Below the pieces are notes generated by a model. That model was not told where the DNA came from. It searched no databases and saw only the letters and a list, made by a program, of their open reading frames with translations. Shown piece by piece: positions 8,691-16,541 of a DNA stretch of 64,000 nt. The stretch lies in the NCBI RefSeq assembly GCF_036330325.1, contig NZ_JAZDRO010000005.1:62001-126000 (forward strand). The letters are read 5' to 3'. This DNA is from Hyphobacterium marinum. GTDB lineage: Bacteria > Pseudomonadota > Alphaproteobacteria > Caulobacterales > Maricaulaceae. A program made the position numbers and the translations under genes. The first letter of the stretch is position 1, and the number at the start of each line of letters is the position of its first letter.

Positions 8691-10286
8691 ATGTTTGTAC
8701 GGGTTCTGGGTAGCGTATTCGCAGGAATTCTTCTGTTTTTCAGCGGGTTATCGCTCGCGTTCGCGGATATGGGCGACCGGCGGGCCGAAGCCGTAACCCT
8801 CGCCGATATCGACCCGGGACGGGACACTGTCCTTATCGACAGCGATTTTCCGGTCTCCGCGATCACCGTCCGCCTGCCCCGTCATATCCAGCCTCACAGC
8901 GCACTTCTGACCATTGCCGCCCGTCCAACCGATGGCGAACGCGGTGAATTGCGCCTGCGCGTCAATGGCCGCGATATCGACCGTGACGGCCTGCCAGGCG
9001 AACCCGAAACCCGGTTTCAGATCGACGGCGACATTCTTCAGCCTGGCGAAAACGAATTCGAATTGCGTGTGGATACCGCGTCAGATGCCGGTGTCTGGCT
9101 GGTCGATGGCCGCCGGTCGCAGATCCGGCTCGACTATTCGGTTGCCGGTGCCATCGAAACGCTCGACGGGATTGATCTTGCCCTGTCTGCCGATTTTGCC
9201 CGGCTCGAGCGTATTCACATCGCCAATAGCGAGCAGTACCCGACCCTGGAAGTCCTGTCCGCCCAGGCGGTCGCCCTGCGCAGCGGTAACGTCCCGATCT
9301 TCGCCGCCGCAGACGAGGCCCACGACCTTGCCGTCAGCTTTGATCTCGCAGCGATTGACGGCGTAACAGGGCCGGAAATTCGCCTCATCCCCGGCGCCCG
9401 GCCCGAACTGGTTATTACCGGCCGCGACGCCGGTGAGACCATCGCCGCAGCCCGGCTGTTCGCTGCACGCAGCTTTGCCGGCGTCGGCTCGGTCTTCGAC
9501 GTGGCTGCAGCACTGGACGCGCCCCAGCTGGGAAGCGGACGCGCGGGAATGGCTGCCGAACCGACCGATCTCAGCCTCTTTGCGCGCCACACGGCACCGT
9601 TCGGCGCACAAGCCGGCGCGCGCACCGCAGTCGTCCTGGCCGGTCTGGATGGCGAGACCCGGACAGCCGCTTACTCGATACTGTCACGCATGGCGCTCGC
9701 CAGCGATGCTGCCTGGATTTACGCGTGGTACGGACCAACAGCAGCCGCTGCGCCCGAAGGCCGGCATCTGCTGGTCATTGGACCCGACGCCGCCCGCGAC
9801 CGCGATCTCATGGACGCTGCACCGCCTGAATTGCGGGCGGCGCTCCGTGCTGCCGCACAATCAGGCCCGTCCCGCCCCGGCCTTCGCTTTGCGGCTGCCG
9901 CTTACGCCGATGCCGGCACGGGAAGCGGAGCCCCCTATGGCGTGGCCGCGATTTTTGCCGACAGCCGGGACGGATCCCGCCTGATAGCGACCTTCACCGC
10001 CGGTGAAGGGGCCGCATTTTCCCAGGCCGCCCAGTCGCTGACCCGCTCCAACCTTTGGGACGCGCTGGAAGGCCGTGCCGCGATCTGGAGCCCGCGCGGT
10101 GTGACGCCATTCGACTTTGACACCGCCGGGGCCGGAAGCCTTTCGATCATGGACCGCTTGACCGGACTGGAACTGCATCCGCGCGAAGCTGCTGTCCTGC
10201 TCTTCTCACTCGCCCTGCTCTTCATGTTACGCGGAATTTGGCACCGTCAGCGGCGGATTCACTCCGCATCAAAGGATTTGCGCTAG
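8691..10286 (+). CDS. exported BcsB-like membrane-anchored protein
   Basis: A 531-aa protein with a signal peptide (cleavage probably after LAFA, about residue 24). It has a large periplasmic part and a single C-terminal transmembrane helix (AVLLFSLALLFMLRGIW) followed by a short basic tail. The N-terminal third has the jelly-roll signature of the cellulose synthase regulatory subunit BcsB: paired beta strands, GELRLRVNGRDID, then ILQPGENEFELRVDT. RHLLVIGPD later recalls BcsB's flavodoxin-like repeat. It is shorter than BcsB, and no bcsA or other glycan synthase is nearby. The assignment rests on architecture; substrate and partner are unknown. Confidence 0.5.
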   Translation: MFVRVLGSVFAGILLFFSGLSLAFADMGDRRAEAVTLADIDPGRDTVLIDSDFPVSAITVRLPRHIQPHSALLTIAARPTDGERGELRLRVNGRDIDRDGLPGEPETRFQIDGDILQPGENEFELRVDTASDAGVWLVDGRRSQIRLDYSVAGAIETLDGIDLALSADFARLERIHIANSEQYPTLEVLSAQAVALRSGNVPIFAAADEAHDLAVSFDLAAIDGVTGPEIRLIPGARPELVITGRDAGETIAAARLFAARSFAGVGSVFDVAAALDAPQLGSGRAGMAAEPTDLSLFARHTAPFGAQAGARTAVVLAGLDGETRTAAYSILSRMALASDAAWIYAWYGPTAAAAPEGRHLLVIGPDAARDRDLMDAAPPELRAALRAAAQSGPSRPGLRFAAAAYADAGTGSGAPYGVAAIFADSRDGSRLIATFTAGEGAAFSQAAQSLTRSNLWDALEGRAAIWSPRGVTPFDFDTAGAGSLSIMDRLTGLELHPREAAVLLFSLALLFMLRGIWHRQRRIHSASKDLR

Positions 10287-10321
10287 CGTCCCGGGCCTGA
10301 CTGGCCAACCGGGATGTGTGA

Positions 10322-11206
10322 ATGCGCCTGCGACCCTTGTCACTTGCCGCGCTTGCCGCGGCCCTGCTGTGCGGGCCCGCGCAGGCGCAGTCGGTCGCTG
10401 AAGTGTTCGGCGAACGGTCGCTGGCCATCGCCATTGATGATCGCTGCCACGTCTTTTCCGATAATGAGCGTGACGCACTGACTGCCTCCTGGCTTCAGGC
10501 CCGGGGGACGCTTCTGCGTGCGGGCCATTCCAGCGAAGACATCCGTTCCACCTTCGACGTCATTACCCGCCGCGCCTCGACCCGCGCCTGCTCCAGCCCC
10601 GAAGCCCAGGGCGTCATCGCCGGGGTTCGCAGTGCCTACACGGCATTCTCGCGCATGTATGCGCTCGACTATCCGGGCGGGGCGCGGGTGTGGATGGCCC
10701 AGCGCCGCCGGGGGGAAATACCCGTCTGGACCCTGTCCCAGACACTGGCAGACGAGCCCCAGCCCCCGCGATTTGGTCTGTATTCCGACCCGGCCGGCGA
10801 GGTTTTGAGCCTTAGTCTCGTCCCGGCCGAACCACCCTCTGGCGTGGCAATCGTCCTGCGGGATCCGGAACGTGCCTCTGAACCCGTCGATCCGACGCTG
10901 GGAGGACTGCTGGCTGTTTCCGGCCGTCCGGCCTGGGCCCGCCTCGCCCCGCCGCGCCATGCCGAAGCCCGCTTCTGGGCGAGCGGACGGCGCATGGTCG
11001 AGGACCGGCTTCACTTTGCGTTCCCGGAGAGTGCCACCGAGGCCATCGCCCGGCTTGACCCGCGCGAGGCCGCACGGATCGAGCTCTACGATGCCCGGGG
11101 CCGGATTACCGGACAGCTCTATGTGGAAATCGGGGATTTCGCGGCCGCGCTGGCTTTCCTCGCGGCTGGTATTGATCCGTCAGCCTCAGCTGCCCCCGGC
11201 GGCTGA
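10322..11206 (+). CDS. exported protein of unknown function
   Basis: A 294-aa protein with a clear signal peptide (MRLRPLSLAALAAALLCGPAQAQ, shown in part; cleavage after AQA). The mature part is mixed alpha/beta with two cysteines (DRCHVF and TRACSS) that could form a disulphide. I recognise no family. It follows the BcsB-like gene by 35 bp on the same strand, so the two may be co-transcribed and act together in the periplasm. The 3' end overlaps the convergent histidine kinase gene by 21 bp. Confidence 0.7.
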   Translation: MRLRPLSLAALAAALLCGPAQAQSVAEVFGERSLAIAIDDRCHVFSDNERDALTASWLQARGTLLRAGHSSEDIRSTFDVITRRASTRACSSPEAQGVIAGVRSAYTAFSRMYALDYPGGARVWMAQRRRGEIPVWTLSQTLADEPQPPRFGLYSDPAGEVLSLSLVPAEPPSGVAIVLRDPERASEPVDPTLGGLLAVSGRPAWARLAPPRHAEARFWASGRRMVEDRLHFAFPESATEAIARLDPREAARIELYDARGRITGQLYVEIGDFAAALAFLAAGIDPSASAAPGG

Positions 11207-12886
11207 CGCCAGCGCATCACCCGCAGCCTGCGCCCGCGCGATCCGCTCATGTACTTCCAGCGGAACATCATCCTCGGCCGGCGTGGCCGTTTCGGCGACG
11301 ACCGGCAGGCGGATCGTGACCGTCGTGCCCTCGCCAAGACGGCTTTCGATCTTCATGTCCCCGCCATGCAGTTCGGCCAGCGAACGCACCAGCGACAGGC
11401 CGAGGCCCGTGCCGCGCTCATCGGTTGTTCCCGCGCTTGAACCTTGCGTATAGGGGCGGCCCAGCCGGTCAATGTCGTCCTTGGAAATTCCAACACCGCT
11501 GTCGCCGACGGCGACGATCAGATTGTCGCCTTCCCGGCGCGCCATCGCGATGACAGCCCCGCCTTCGGGCGTGAATTTCACCGCATTGGACAAGAGGTTC
11601 AGGAGGATCTGGCGCAGCGCCTTGCGGTCGGCATGAACCGGCAGGGCCTCGTCGGGCAGATCCACATCCAGATTGATCCGGGCGTCCTCGGCGCGCTGGC
11701 GCAGCAGTTTCGCGCAGATGTCGACGACGTCGCGCGCATCGAAATCCTCGCGCGACAACTCGTACCGGTCTGCTTCGATCTTGCTGATATCAAGGACATC
11801 CCCGATCAGCTCGAGCAAATGCCGTCCGCTCTCATGGATCAGGTCGGCATATTCGGCATAGCGCGCCGGCATCGGCCCGAAGAGGCGCGATTTCATCACG
11901 TCGGAAAACCCGATGATCGCATTCAGCGGCGTGCGGATTTCATGGCTGACCGAGGCCAGGAATTCACTCTTGGCGCGGGTTTCTGAAATCGCGGCATCGC
12001 GTTCGACAGCAAGCTGGGCATCGCCCGACGGTGCCGGAGACAGCGCCGCGACCCAGGCATCATTCAACTGCACGGCGTCGATCTTCACCGGAGCTGCGCG
12101 TCCCCCCGCGCCCCGGATTTCGATATCAGAAGACAGGCCGCGTGCCGGGTCATAGCGCTTCAGGCGATTGCGATCATCCTCGTCAAAGCCGAGATCACTG
12201 AAGGACAACCCGTCCAGACGCCGGGGCAGTCCGGGAACGAGGGTGTGAAGCCCTTGCGACACCGCCGCAATCTCACCATCGCGGCAGATTGCCAGCGCGG
12301 ACGGGGCCGCATCAAAGGCGGCGCTGCGCAGCGCGAAACGGTCGGCTTCGGCGCGGAACCGGTCATGCGCCGCAATCGCGCGCAGCCCGGCAACACCGAA
12401 GCCCAGCGCGATAAAGAGCGTGGCCGCCGGGAAGCCATGCTGGAAAACCAGGAGCGCACCGGGCGGCTGCGGCAGGAAGCCGCCATATTGCAGGCCGCCG
12501 ACAGCGATCGCGGTGATGCCCGACAGGGCAGCGGCCTCGACCACCGGCCGGCGCGAACCATAGGACGCCGCGGCGGCCACCGGCAGCAGAAAGGCCACGG
12601 CCCCGGCTCCTGTCAGCCCGCCGCTCGCCGCAGCGATTCCGGCGGCCAGTGCCGTCCAGACCAGCGCCAGGGCGAATCGGGAGAATTCCTCGTGCAGACG
12701 GCGCGCGACAACCAGGCCCAGAAGCCCGGGCAACGCCGCTGAGGCCACCGCAACCCCAGCCGCGAGCGGCTCCAGCCCGCTTGCGGCCATGATGGAAGAG
12801 GCACAGAGCGCCAGACCTGCCACCCAGGACAAGTGTGCGATCCAGCCTCCATTTCGCGCGATGGCTATGGTAGTTTTCTCAAGCAA
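11186..12886 (-). CDS. membrane sensor histidine kinase, PleC/DivJ-like
   Basis: A 566-aa kinase. Residues 15-190 hold about six hydrophobic helices with almost no periplasmic loops, suggesting membrane-embedded sensing. A PAS-like segment (200-290) follows. The HisKA domain has FLASVSHEIRTPLNAI, with the phospho-accepting His at about 315, then FSDVMKSRLFGPMP and SGRHLLELIGDVLDISKIEA. The HATPase domain has NLLSNAVKFTP, VGDSGVGIS and RGTGLGLSLV. The HisKA sequence and the N-terminal membrane bundle without a large periplasmic domain resemble Caulobacter DivJ and PleC, which control DivK phosphorylation. Within this window that is only a similarity call. No receiver domain and no adjacent response regulator. 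Confidence 0.88.
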   Translation of the reverse strand: MLEKTTIAIARNGGWIAHLSWVAGLALCASSIMAASGLEPLAAGVAVASAALPGLLGLVVARRLHEEFSRFALALVWTALAAGIAAASGGLTGAGAVAFLLPVAAAASYGSRRPVVEAAALSGITAIAVGGLQYGGFLPQPPGALLVFQHGFPAATLFIALGFGVAGLRAIAAHDRFRAEADRFALRSAAFDAAPSALAICRDGEIAAVSQGLHTLVPGLPRRLDGLSFSDLGFDEDDRNRLKRYDPARGLSSDIEIRGAGGRAAPVKIDAVQLNDAWVAALSPAPSGDAQLAVERDAAISETRAKSEFLASVSHEIRTPLNAIIGFSDVMKSRLFGPMPARYAEYADLIHESGRHLLELIGDVLDISKIEADRYELSREDFDARDVVDICAKLLRQRAEDARINLDVDLPDEALPVHADRKALRQILLNLLSNAVKFTPEGGAVIAMARREGDNLIVAVGDSGVGISKDDIDRLGRPYTQGSSAGTTDERGTGLGLSLVRSLAELHGGDMKIESRLGEGTTVTIRLPVVAETATPAEDDVPLEVHERIARAQAAGDALASAAGGS

Positions 12887-12990
12887 TTCGGGTTCTCGTG
12901 CCTTGCCGCGACTCGCTTTTCCGGCCAGCCCGACTCTTTGCCGGGAGTCTTAACAAGGTGTGAATCGCTAAGGTTGTCAGATTAACGAAT

Positions 12991-13049
12991 CCCTGACGCT
13001 CCGGACCTGATAATCTGCGCGAGGCATCTGGCGGAAAAAAGCGTCAGGG
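12991..13049. repeat. 10-bp inverted repeat in the leader of the next gene
   Basis: CCCTGACGCT at 12991-13000 is exactly complementary to AGCGTCAGGG at 13040-13049, with 39 nt between. It lies upstream of the exported protein starting at 13091 and could form a 5'-UTR hairpin. No U-tract follows. Function unknown. Confidence 0.45.
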
Positions 13050-13090
13050 CGCAAGATGTTGAAAGCTGCACTTCGACGGGGAGATTGATC

Positions 13091-14125
13091 GTGCTTGCCA
13101 TTCTTACTGCGACGGCGCTCGCGCTGACGGCCTATCAGGACGCCGCGACCCAGGAGGAGCCGCAGGCGGGCGAAACCCCCGTGCTCCGTCTCGATGTGCC
13201 GGCCGAACGTCCGGCCCCGGGCGGCGACAGCGATATCGTGCTCCGGTCTGCCGGTGAATATGCCGGTTATCACCGCACGCTGGGTGAAATCCGCCGCGCC
13301 CCGATAAGCTCAGGCGATGATCTCGACCACGCCATGGACTCCCTGTCCGCCTATCTCGGTGAGGAACGCCTGGCCCAGGCCTGGCTGGCTTACGCTTCGC
13401 TGATCGCCGAACAGCACCCCGAATTCCTCGACGATGTGCGCGACGTTGCCGACTACTACGGCCGTGACGCGGCCATCCGCGGCCTCCTGAATGACCCGGC
13501 CTATGCGACCGCCTTTCGCCATTCCGGCGAAGCGAGCAGTTCCGTACTCGAGGTGATCGAAGAGGATTCAGGCGAGATCCGCGAAGTCGGCGAACAATTC
13601 CGCATGGCCGCCTACGATCTGCAGTCCGCGCGCTGGGCCAATGCCGTGGCCCGTGACCGTCAGGCTCGCCTGGCGGCCATCCAGCTGGCGGGCCAACGCC
13701 CGCTCCCGCCAGGCCTGAACCTGTTCTCGACCCAGTTTGTTGATGGAGCCGACGATCTCGGCGCGGCCTCCAGCGAGTTTTCCGGCCTGCCCCAGGCCCC
13801 CTCACCCAGCGTACGCCGGTCCGCGCCCGAGCTCGCTCTGGAAGTCGGTGTCGCCTATGAACCCGACCGCGTCCGGGTTGGCCGCATTCTCTCGATTGCC
13901 GCCCTGCGCGCCATTTCGACGGACTCTGTCTATTCCGATGAGGCGCTGGCCCAGCTGCTGGCCGACCCCCTGGCACAGCGTTGCCTGGCCTGGGCCCGGA
14001 TCAATCTCGAGCAATGTGTCGCGGCCGGTCATTTCAAGTACGAGGATTCCTTCTGCATCGCCCAGCATGCGCTGATCGACGTCTCGGACTGCCTGCAGGC
14101 GGCACAATCCCGCCGGGGCGGCTAA
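13091..14125 (+). CDS. exported protein of unknown function
   Basis: A 344-aa protein with a short hydrophobic N terminus (MLAILTATALALTAYQ), probably a signal peptide. A Pro/Glu-rich linker follows, then a helical body containing SAYLGEERLAQAWLAYASLIAEQHPEF in two stretches. Four cysteines near the C terminus (QRCLAW, EQCVAA, SFCIAQ, DCLQAA) suggest a disulphide-bonded domain. GTG 13091 is preferred over TTG 13085 because GGGGAG at 13078-13083 is 7 nt from the GTG and too close to the TTG. I do not recognise a named family; similar proteins are probably restricted to related alphaproteobacteria. Not obviously in an operon. Confidence 0.75.
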   Translation: MLAILTATALALTAYQDAATQEEPQAGETPVLRLDVPAERPAPGGDSDIVLRSAGEYAGYHRTLGEIRRAPISSGDDLDHAMDSLSAYLGEERLAQAWLAYASLIAEQHPEFLDDVRDVADYYGRDAAIRGLLNDPAYATAFRHSGEASSSVLEVIEEDSGEIREVGEQFRMAAYDLQSARWANAVARDRQARLAAIQLAGQRPLPPGLNLFSTQFVDGADDLGAASSEFSGLPQAPSPSVRRSAPELALEVGVAYEPDRVRVGRILSIAALRAISTDSVYSDEALAQLLADPLAQRCLAWARINLEQCVAAGHFKYEDSFCIAQHALIDVSDCLQAAQSRRGG

Positions 14126-14324
14126 AGGTTAACAAAATTGTACCGGTACGAAACAGGGTGTATCAAACGTAAACAGGAAGTATCGAATTTTATTTATTAG
14201 AATTTTTTCCTTTGTGTTTGATCTCCATTTCTTATTAATTTGGCTTTTTCTCGCTTTTTCGGGAACACGCGTCTAGCCTGAGAGTTGCAGGTCAGGAAAC
14301 CTGTAAGTTCGAGGACAGACGCCC
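14126..14324 (+). promoter_or_regulatory. AT-rich intergenic/promoter region upstream of the DUF5330 gene
   Basis: About 200 bp, strikingly A+T-rich between 14130 and 14260 in otherwise G+C-rich DNA. It holds a TTAAC, a 10-bp palindrome GTACCGGTAC around 14141-14150, and long T-runs near 14185-14212. GAGGA at 14311-14315 is the ribosome binding site for the ATG at 14325. I cannot single out one -35/-10 pair. Confidence 0.45.
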
Positions 14325-14603
14325 ATGATGTTCGTATTCCGCGCCGCCTTCTGGATTGCCGTCGTCAGCGCCTTCGCGCCGTCTGCTCTTCTCGGGCACG
14401 GCGAAGCGAATGCGGACGCCGTCGTGGCTGATGCCCAGGACATGACGCGCCAGGTCACGGAATTCTGCGATCAGGCCGGAGCGATCTGTGAAGCGGGTGC
14501 CGAAGCCGGTGACTTCCTCGACATCCTGGCCGACGTCGCCGCCGTTCGGGTCAATCGCTGGCTAGAAGAACGCGAAGCCGCCTCGACCGCGTCCGACTCC
14601 TGA
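14325..14603 (+). CDS. DUF5330-like small exported/membrane protein
   Basis: A 92-aa protein beginning MMFVFRAAFWIAVVSAFAPS, a hydrophobic signal-anchor that matches the opening of alphaproteobacterial DUF5330 proteins. FCDQAGAICEAGAEAGDFLDIL follows in two parts; the two cysteines seven residues apart within an alternating acidic stretch are also typical. The function of the family is unknown. It sits 39 bp upstream of sufE on the same strand, an arrangement I associate with related genomes (from memory, not checked). Confidence 0.65.
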   Translation: MMFVFRAAFWIAVVSAFAPSALLGHGEANADAVVADAQDMTRQVTEFCDQAGAICEAGAEAGDFLDILADVAAVRVNRWLEEREAASTASDS

Positions 14604-14642
14604 AAGCTTGCGTCAGCTGCCTCCGCGCCTTAGGTGCGAGGC

Positions 14643-15074
14643 ATGAGCACCGGCATACAGACAGATATCCAGTCCATCATCGACGAATTCGACTTCCTGG
14701 GCGACTGGGAGGAGCGATACCGCTATCTGATTGATCTGGGCAAAGCCCTGCCGGCACTCCCGCCCGGCGAGATGACCGACGCCAATCGCGTCAAGGGGTG
14801 TACCAGCCAGGTCTGGCTGATCAGCGACGTCGAACACAGCTCGCCTCCCCGCCTGACATTCCGCGCCCAGTCCGACGCCCATATTGTTCGCGGCCTCGCC
14901 GCGCTTCTGCTGCGGCTTTACTCGGGACGCACCGCCGAGGAAATCCTCTCGGTCGACGCCCGGAAAGTCATCGAGGCAATAGGCCTGGCCGAGCACCTGT
15001 CACCGCAACGCTCGAACGGGCTGAACTCCATGATCGCCCGCATTCAGCGCGAGGCCGGCTCCGTCGCCGCCTGA
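14643..15074 (+). CDS. sufE: SufE family cysteine desulfurase activator
   Basis: SufE accepts persulfide sulfur from SufS and passes it to the SufBCD Fe-S scaffold. The 143-aa product is usual length. IIDEFDFLGDWEERYRYLIDLG opens the domain. VKGCTSQVW holds the sulfur-accepting cysteine, and the domain ends with IGLAEHLSPQRSNGLNSMI. The start is ATG 14643; nine nucleotides upstream another ATG is possible but has no better ribosome site. No other suf genes are in the window, so it is an orphan copy here. The 3' end overlaps the convergent DUF6456 gene by 31 bp. Confidence 0.93.
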   Translation: MSTGIQTDIQSIIDEFDFLGDWEERYRYLIDLGKALPALPPGEMTDANRVKGCTSQVWLISDVEHSSPPRLTFRAQSDAHIVRGLAALLLRLYSGRTAEEILSVDARKVIEAIGLAEHLSPQRSNGLNSMIARIQREAGSVAA

Positions 15075-15820
15075 CGCGCGGGCTGCGGCGCAAGGCCGTA
15101 GTGAAGCGCGAGACGCTGCAGGGCGAGTTTCAATGCCAGTTTTCCTGACCGGCTGGGCCAGGACAATTCCCGCTCCACGCCGTCCATCGGCAATTCGCGG
15201 ATGCACACCGCCATCACGACCCGGTCGAGCCCCGGCCCCAGTGCATCCAGCGCATCCATGACCCTGTCCCTGGCCGACAGCGCCGCCACCGGCGCATCAG
15301 CCGGATCCCGTACCGACCGGCCGGGGCTGCCGGGTTGTGCGGACCAGTGGCTCGTCACCCGCGCGGACAGGGTCGAGCGGTGATAGTCCGCCCGGAACCG
15401 CTCCCCGGCTGCAAATTCCTCGGGTGTCAGAAAGGGTGAACCGCCCCCTGGCAGTGGCCGGGACCATCGCGCCAGTGGCGATTCATCGAGATTACGTTTC
15501 GCCGTCTCGATCCGTCGCCCGACCATGACGGGGGTGTCCGCCAGTGTGCGATGACGAGCGGCGAAATCGGTTTCGTTGTCGCGCACCTGCAAAACGGCGC
15601 GGCCGTCATCCGTCAAGCTGAAGGACGCCCCGTCCGCAACGATCCATCCGGCGGCCCGGGCCTGCCGCACGGTCTCGGCCGGGACGCGTGCCATGGGCCT
15701 GCGCCGCCGGTCACCGCCCGGAAACACGCCATAGGACGTTGCAGCGGCATCCAGGGCGCACAGGCGCGCGGTTCCCTTGGCGAGGCGTTTCATCCACCGC
15801 GGGGCGCTGCCAGACATCAT
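15044..15820 (-). CDS. DUF6456 domain-containing protein
   Basis: A 258-aa basic protein. The N-terminal half has a winged-helix-like stretch (VPAETVRQARAAGWIVADG, then SFSLTDDGRAVLQV). The C-terminal half (MDALDALGPGLDRVVMAVCIRE, then ELSWPSRSGKLALKLALQRLALHYGL) matches the end of alphaproteobacterial DUF6456 proteins, which look like DNA-binding regulators. It is translationally coupled by a 4-bp ATGA overlap to the upstream DnaA-domain-IV-like gene. Such a pair suggests joint action in DNA binding near replication or cell-cycle control; that role is inference. Confidence 0.75.
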   Translation of the reverse strand: MMSGSAPRWMKRLAKGTARLCALDAAATSYGVFPGGDRRRRPMARVPAETVRQARAAGWIVADGASFSLTDDGRAVLQVRDNETDFAARHRTLADTPVMVGRRIETAKRNLDESPLARWSRPLPGGGSPFLTPEEFAAGERFRADYHRSTLSARVTSHWSAQPGSPGRSVRDPADAPVAALSARDRVMDALDALGPGLDRVVMAVCIRELPMDGVERELSWPSRSGKLALKLALQRLALHYGLAPQPARQAATEPASR

Positions 15821-16179
15821 GCGTGGAAATCGAGGCCAGGCCCCGGTTCCGGTGCAGCCCGCAGAAATCCTTCCAGCCGGTCCAGACAGGCGTCGAATTC
15901 GGGATCATCCCGGCGGTCTTCGACGACATGGCAGGCGTGAGACGCCGTCGTCCGGTCCCGTCCGAAAAACACCGCCACCTGGGACAGGCTCAACTCGAAC
16001 GCGACATGGGTCAGATACATGGCGACCTGCCGGGCCAGCGCGACAGAGGAGGATCGTCGGGTCGGCGCGATCATCTCGTCAGGCGAGACATTGAAGGCAT
16101 ACGCGACGGCTTCACGGACCAGCCGGGCGCGCGGCGCGTCAAACTCTGTCAGGTCGGCGTGTTTCATCACCTCATCCAT
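15817..16179 (-). CDS. DnaA domain IV-like HTH protein (no ATPase domain)
   Basis: A 120-aa protein made mainly of the DNA-binding domain of the replication initiator DnaA. LARQVAMYLTHVAFELSLSQVAVFFGRDRTTASHAC (two stretches) closely follows the DnaA signature, in which the basic loop and GRDHTTV/xHA helix contact DnaA boxes. Here His is replaced by Arg in GRDRTT. There is no AAA+ domain, so it cannot initiate replication on its own; it could compete for or mark DnaA-box-like sites. The start is ATG 16179 (MDEVMKH), with ATG 16167 as an alternative. It overlaps the DUF6456 start by 4 bp. Its upstream region was altered by insertion of the islet at 16290. Confidence 0.82.
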   Translation of the reverse strand: MDEVMKHADLTEFDAPRARLVREAVAYAFNVSPDEMIAPTRRSSSVALARQVAMYLTHVAFELSLSQVAVFFGRDRTTASHACHVVEDRRDDPEFDACLDRLEGFLRAAPEPGPGLDFHA

Positions 16180-16289
16180 CTCTGGCTTCGCGCTAATGCT
16201 AGGAAGCGCCGGACGGGTGAGGATAACTTTCCTATTGATTGGTGTCAGCTGCAAACACACGCATGCGTTGCGCCAGGCAAAATAGGAGG

Positions 16290-16307
16290 ATTTCTTTCCT
16301 ATCCGGC
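16290..16307. repeat. 18-bp direct repeat, left copy (att-like)
   Basis: ATTTCTTTCCTATCCGGC occurs here and again, identically, at 18007-18024. The two copies bracket a lower-G+C segment of about 1.7 kb. Immediately after this copy GCTTTCC-GTTT-GGAAAGC (16306-16323) forms a 7-bp hairpin. Confidence 0.8.
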
Positions 16308-16445
16308 TTTCCGTTTGGAAAGCGCGCAACGAAAAAATGGCTTTTCGAGCGCCGCACGTCTCCAGCTAGTGGATTGAAGCCCCCTTTGCAGATTGAAATT
16401 CTACAGGTTAAAGTAGATATGGCGAGTCAGGCAGTGGTAGAAATA

Positions 16446-16474
16446 TTGACATTTCGGGGGTTTTGGACTACTTG
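16446..16474 (+). promoter_or_regulatory. possible sigma-70-type promoter for the islet RNA/NYN gene
   Basis: A perfect TTGACA at 16446-16451 is followed after 17 bp by TACTTG (16469-16474), a poor -10. Transcription would begin near 16480, just before the two hairpins. The -35 is convincing, the -10 is not. Confidence 0.35.
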
Positions 16475-16486
16475 AAGCCTGTCAAC

Positions 16487-16541
16487 GTTTCCGAGTGATC
16501 GGGAACACCCCCGCAGGCGCAAACCTGCGGGGTTTTATTTT
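16487..16541 (+). ncRNA. candidate two-hairpin structured leader or small RNA
   Basis: Two adjacent stems are read directly. GTTTCCGA (16487-16494) pairs with TCGGGAAC (16499-16506) across a GTGA tetraloop (GNRA type), with one G-T wobble. CCCCGCAGG (16509-16517) then pairs perfectly with CCTGCGGGG (16524-16532), followed by a U-tract. This looks like a short RNA or attenuator in front of the NYN gene. The GTG that would extend the NYN frame upstream lies inside the tetraloop. No known RNA family is recognised. Confidence 0.45.
16509..16541 (+). terminator. rho-independent terminator at the 5' edge of the NYN gene
   Basis: A 9-bp perfect G+C-rich stem (16509-16517 with 16524-16532), a 6-nt loop, then TTTTATTTT (16533-16541). 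It has every feature of an intrinsic terminator but sits before the NYN coding region rather than after a gene. It would therefore cap a small RNA or attenuate NYN expression. Confidence 0.75.

Noticed and set aside
16374..16478. Three TTGAA motifs as tandem antitoxin-RNA repeats upstream of the NYN gene
   Set aside because: Only 5-8 bases are shared and the spacing is irregular (19 and 79 nt), unlike the phased repeats of type III antitoxins.
16495..16539. GTG at 16495 as the start of the NYN gene
   Set aside because: It lies in the tetraloop of a stable hairpin and translation would have to pass the terminator stem. TTG 16540 is preferred, though neither is proven.
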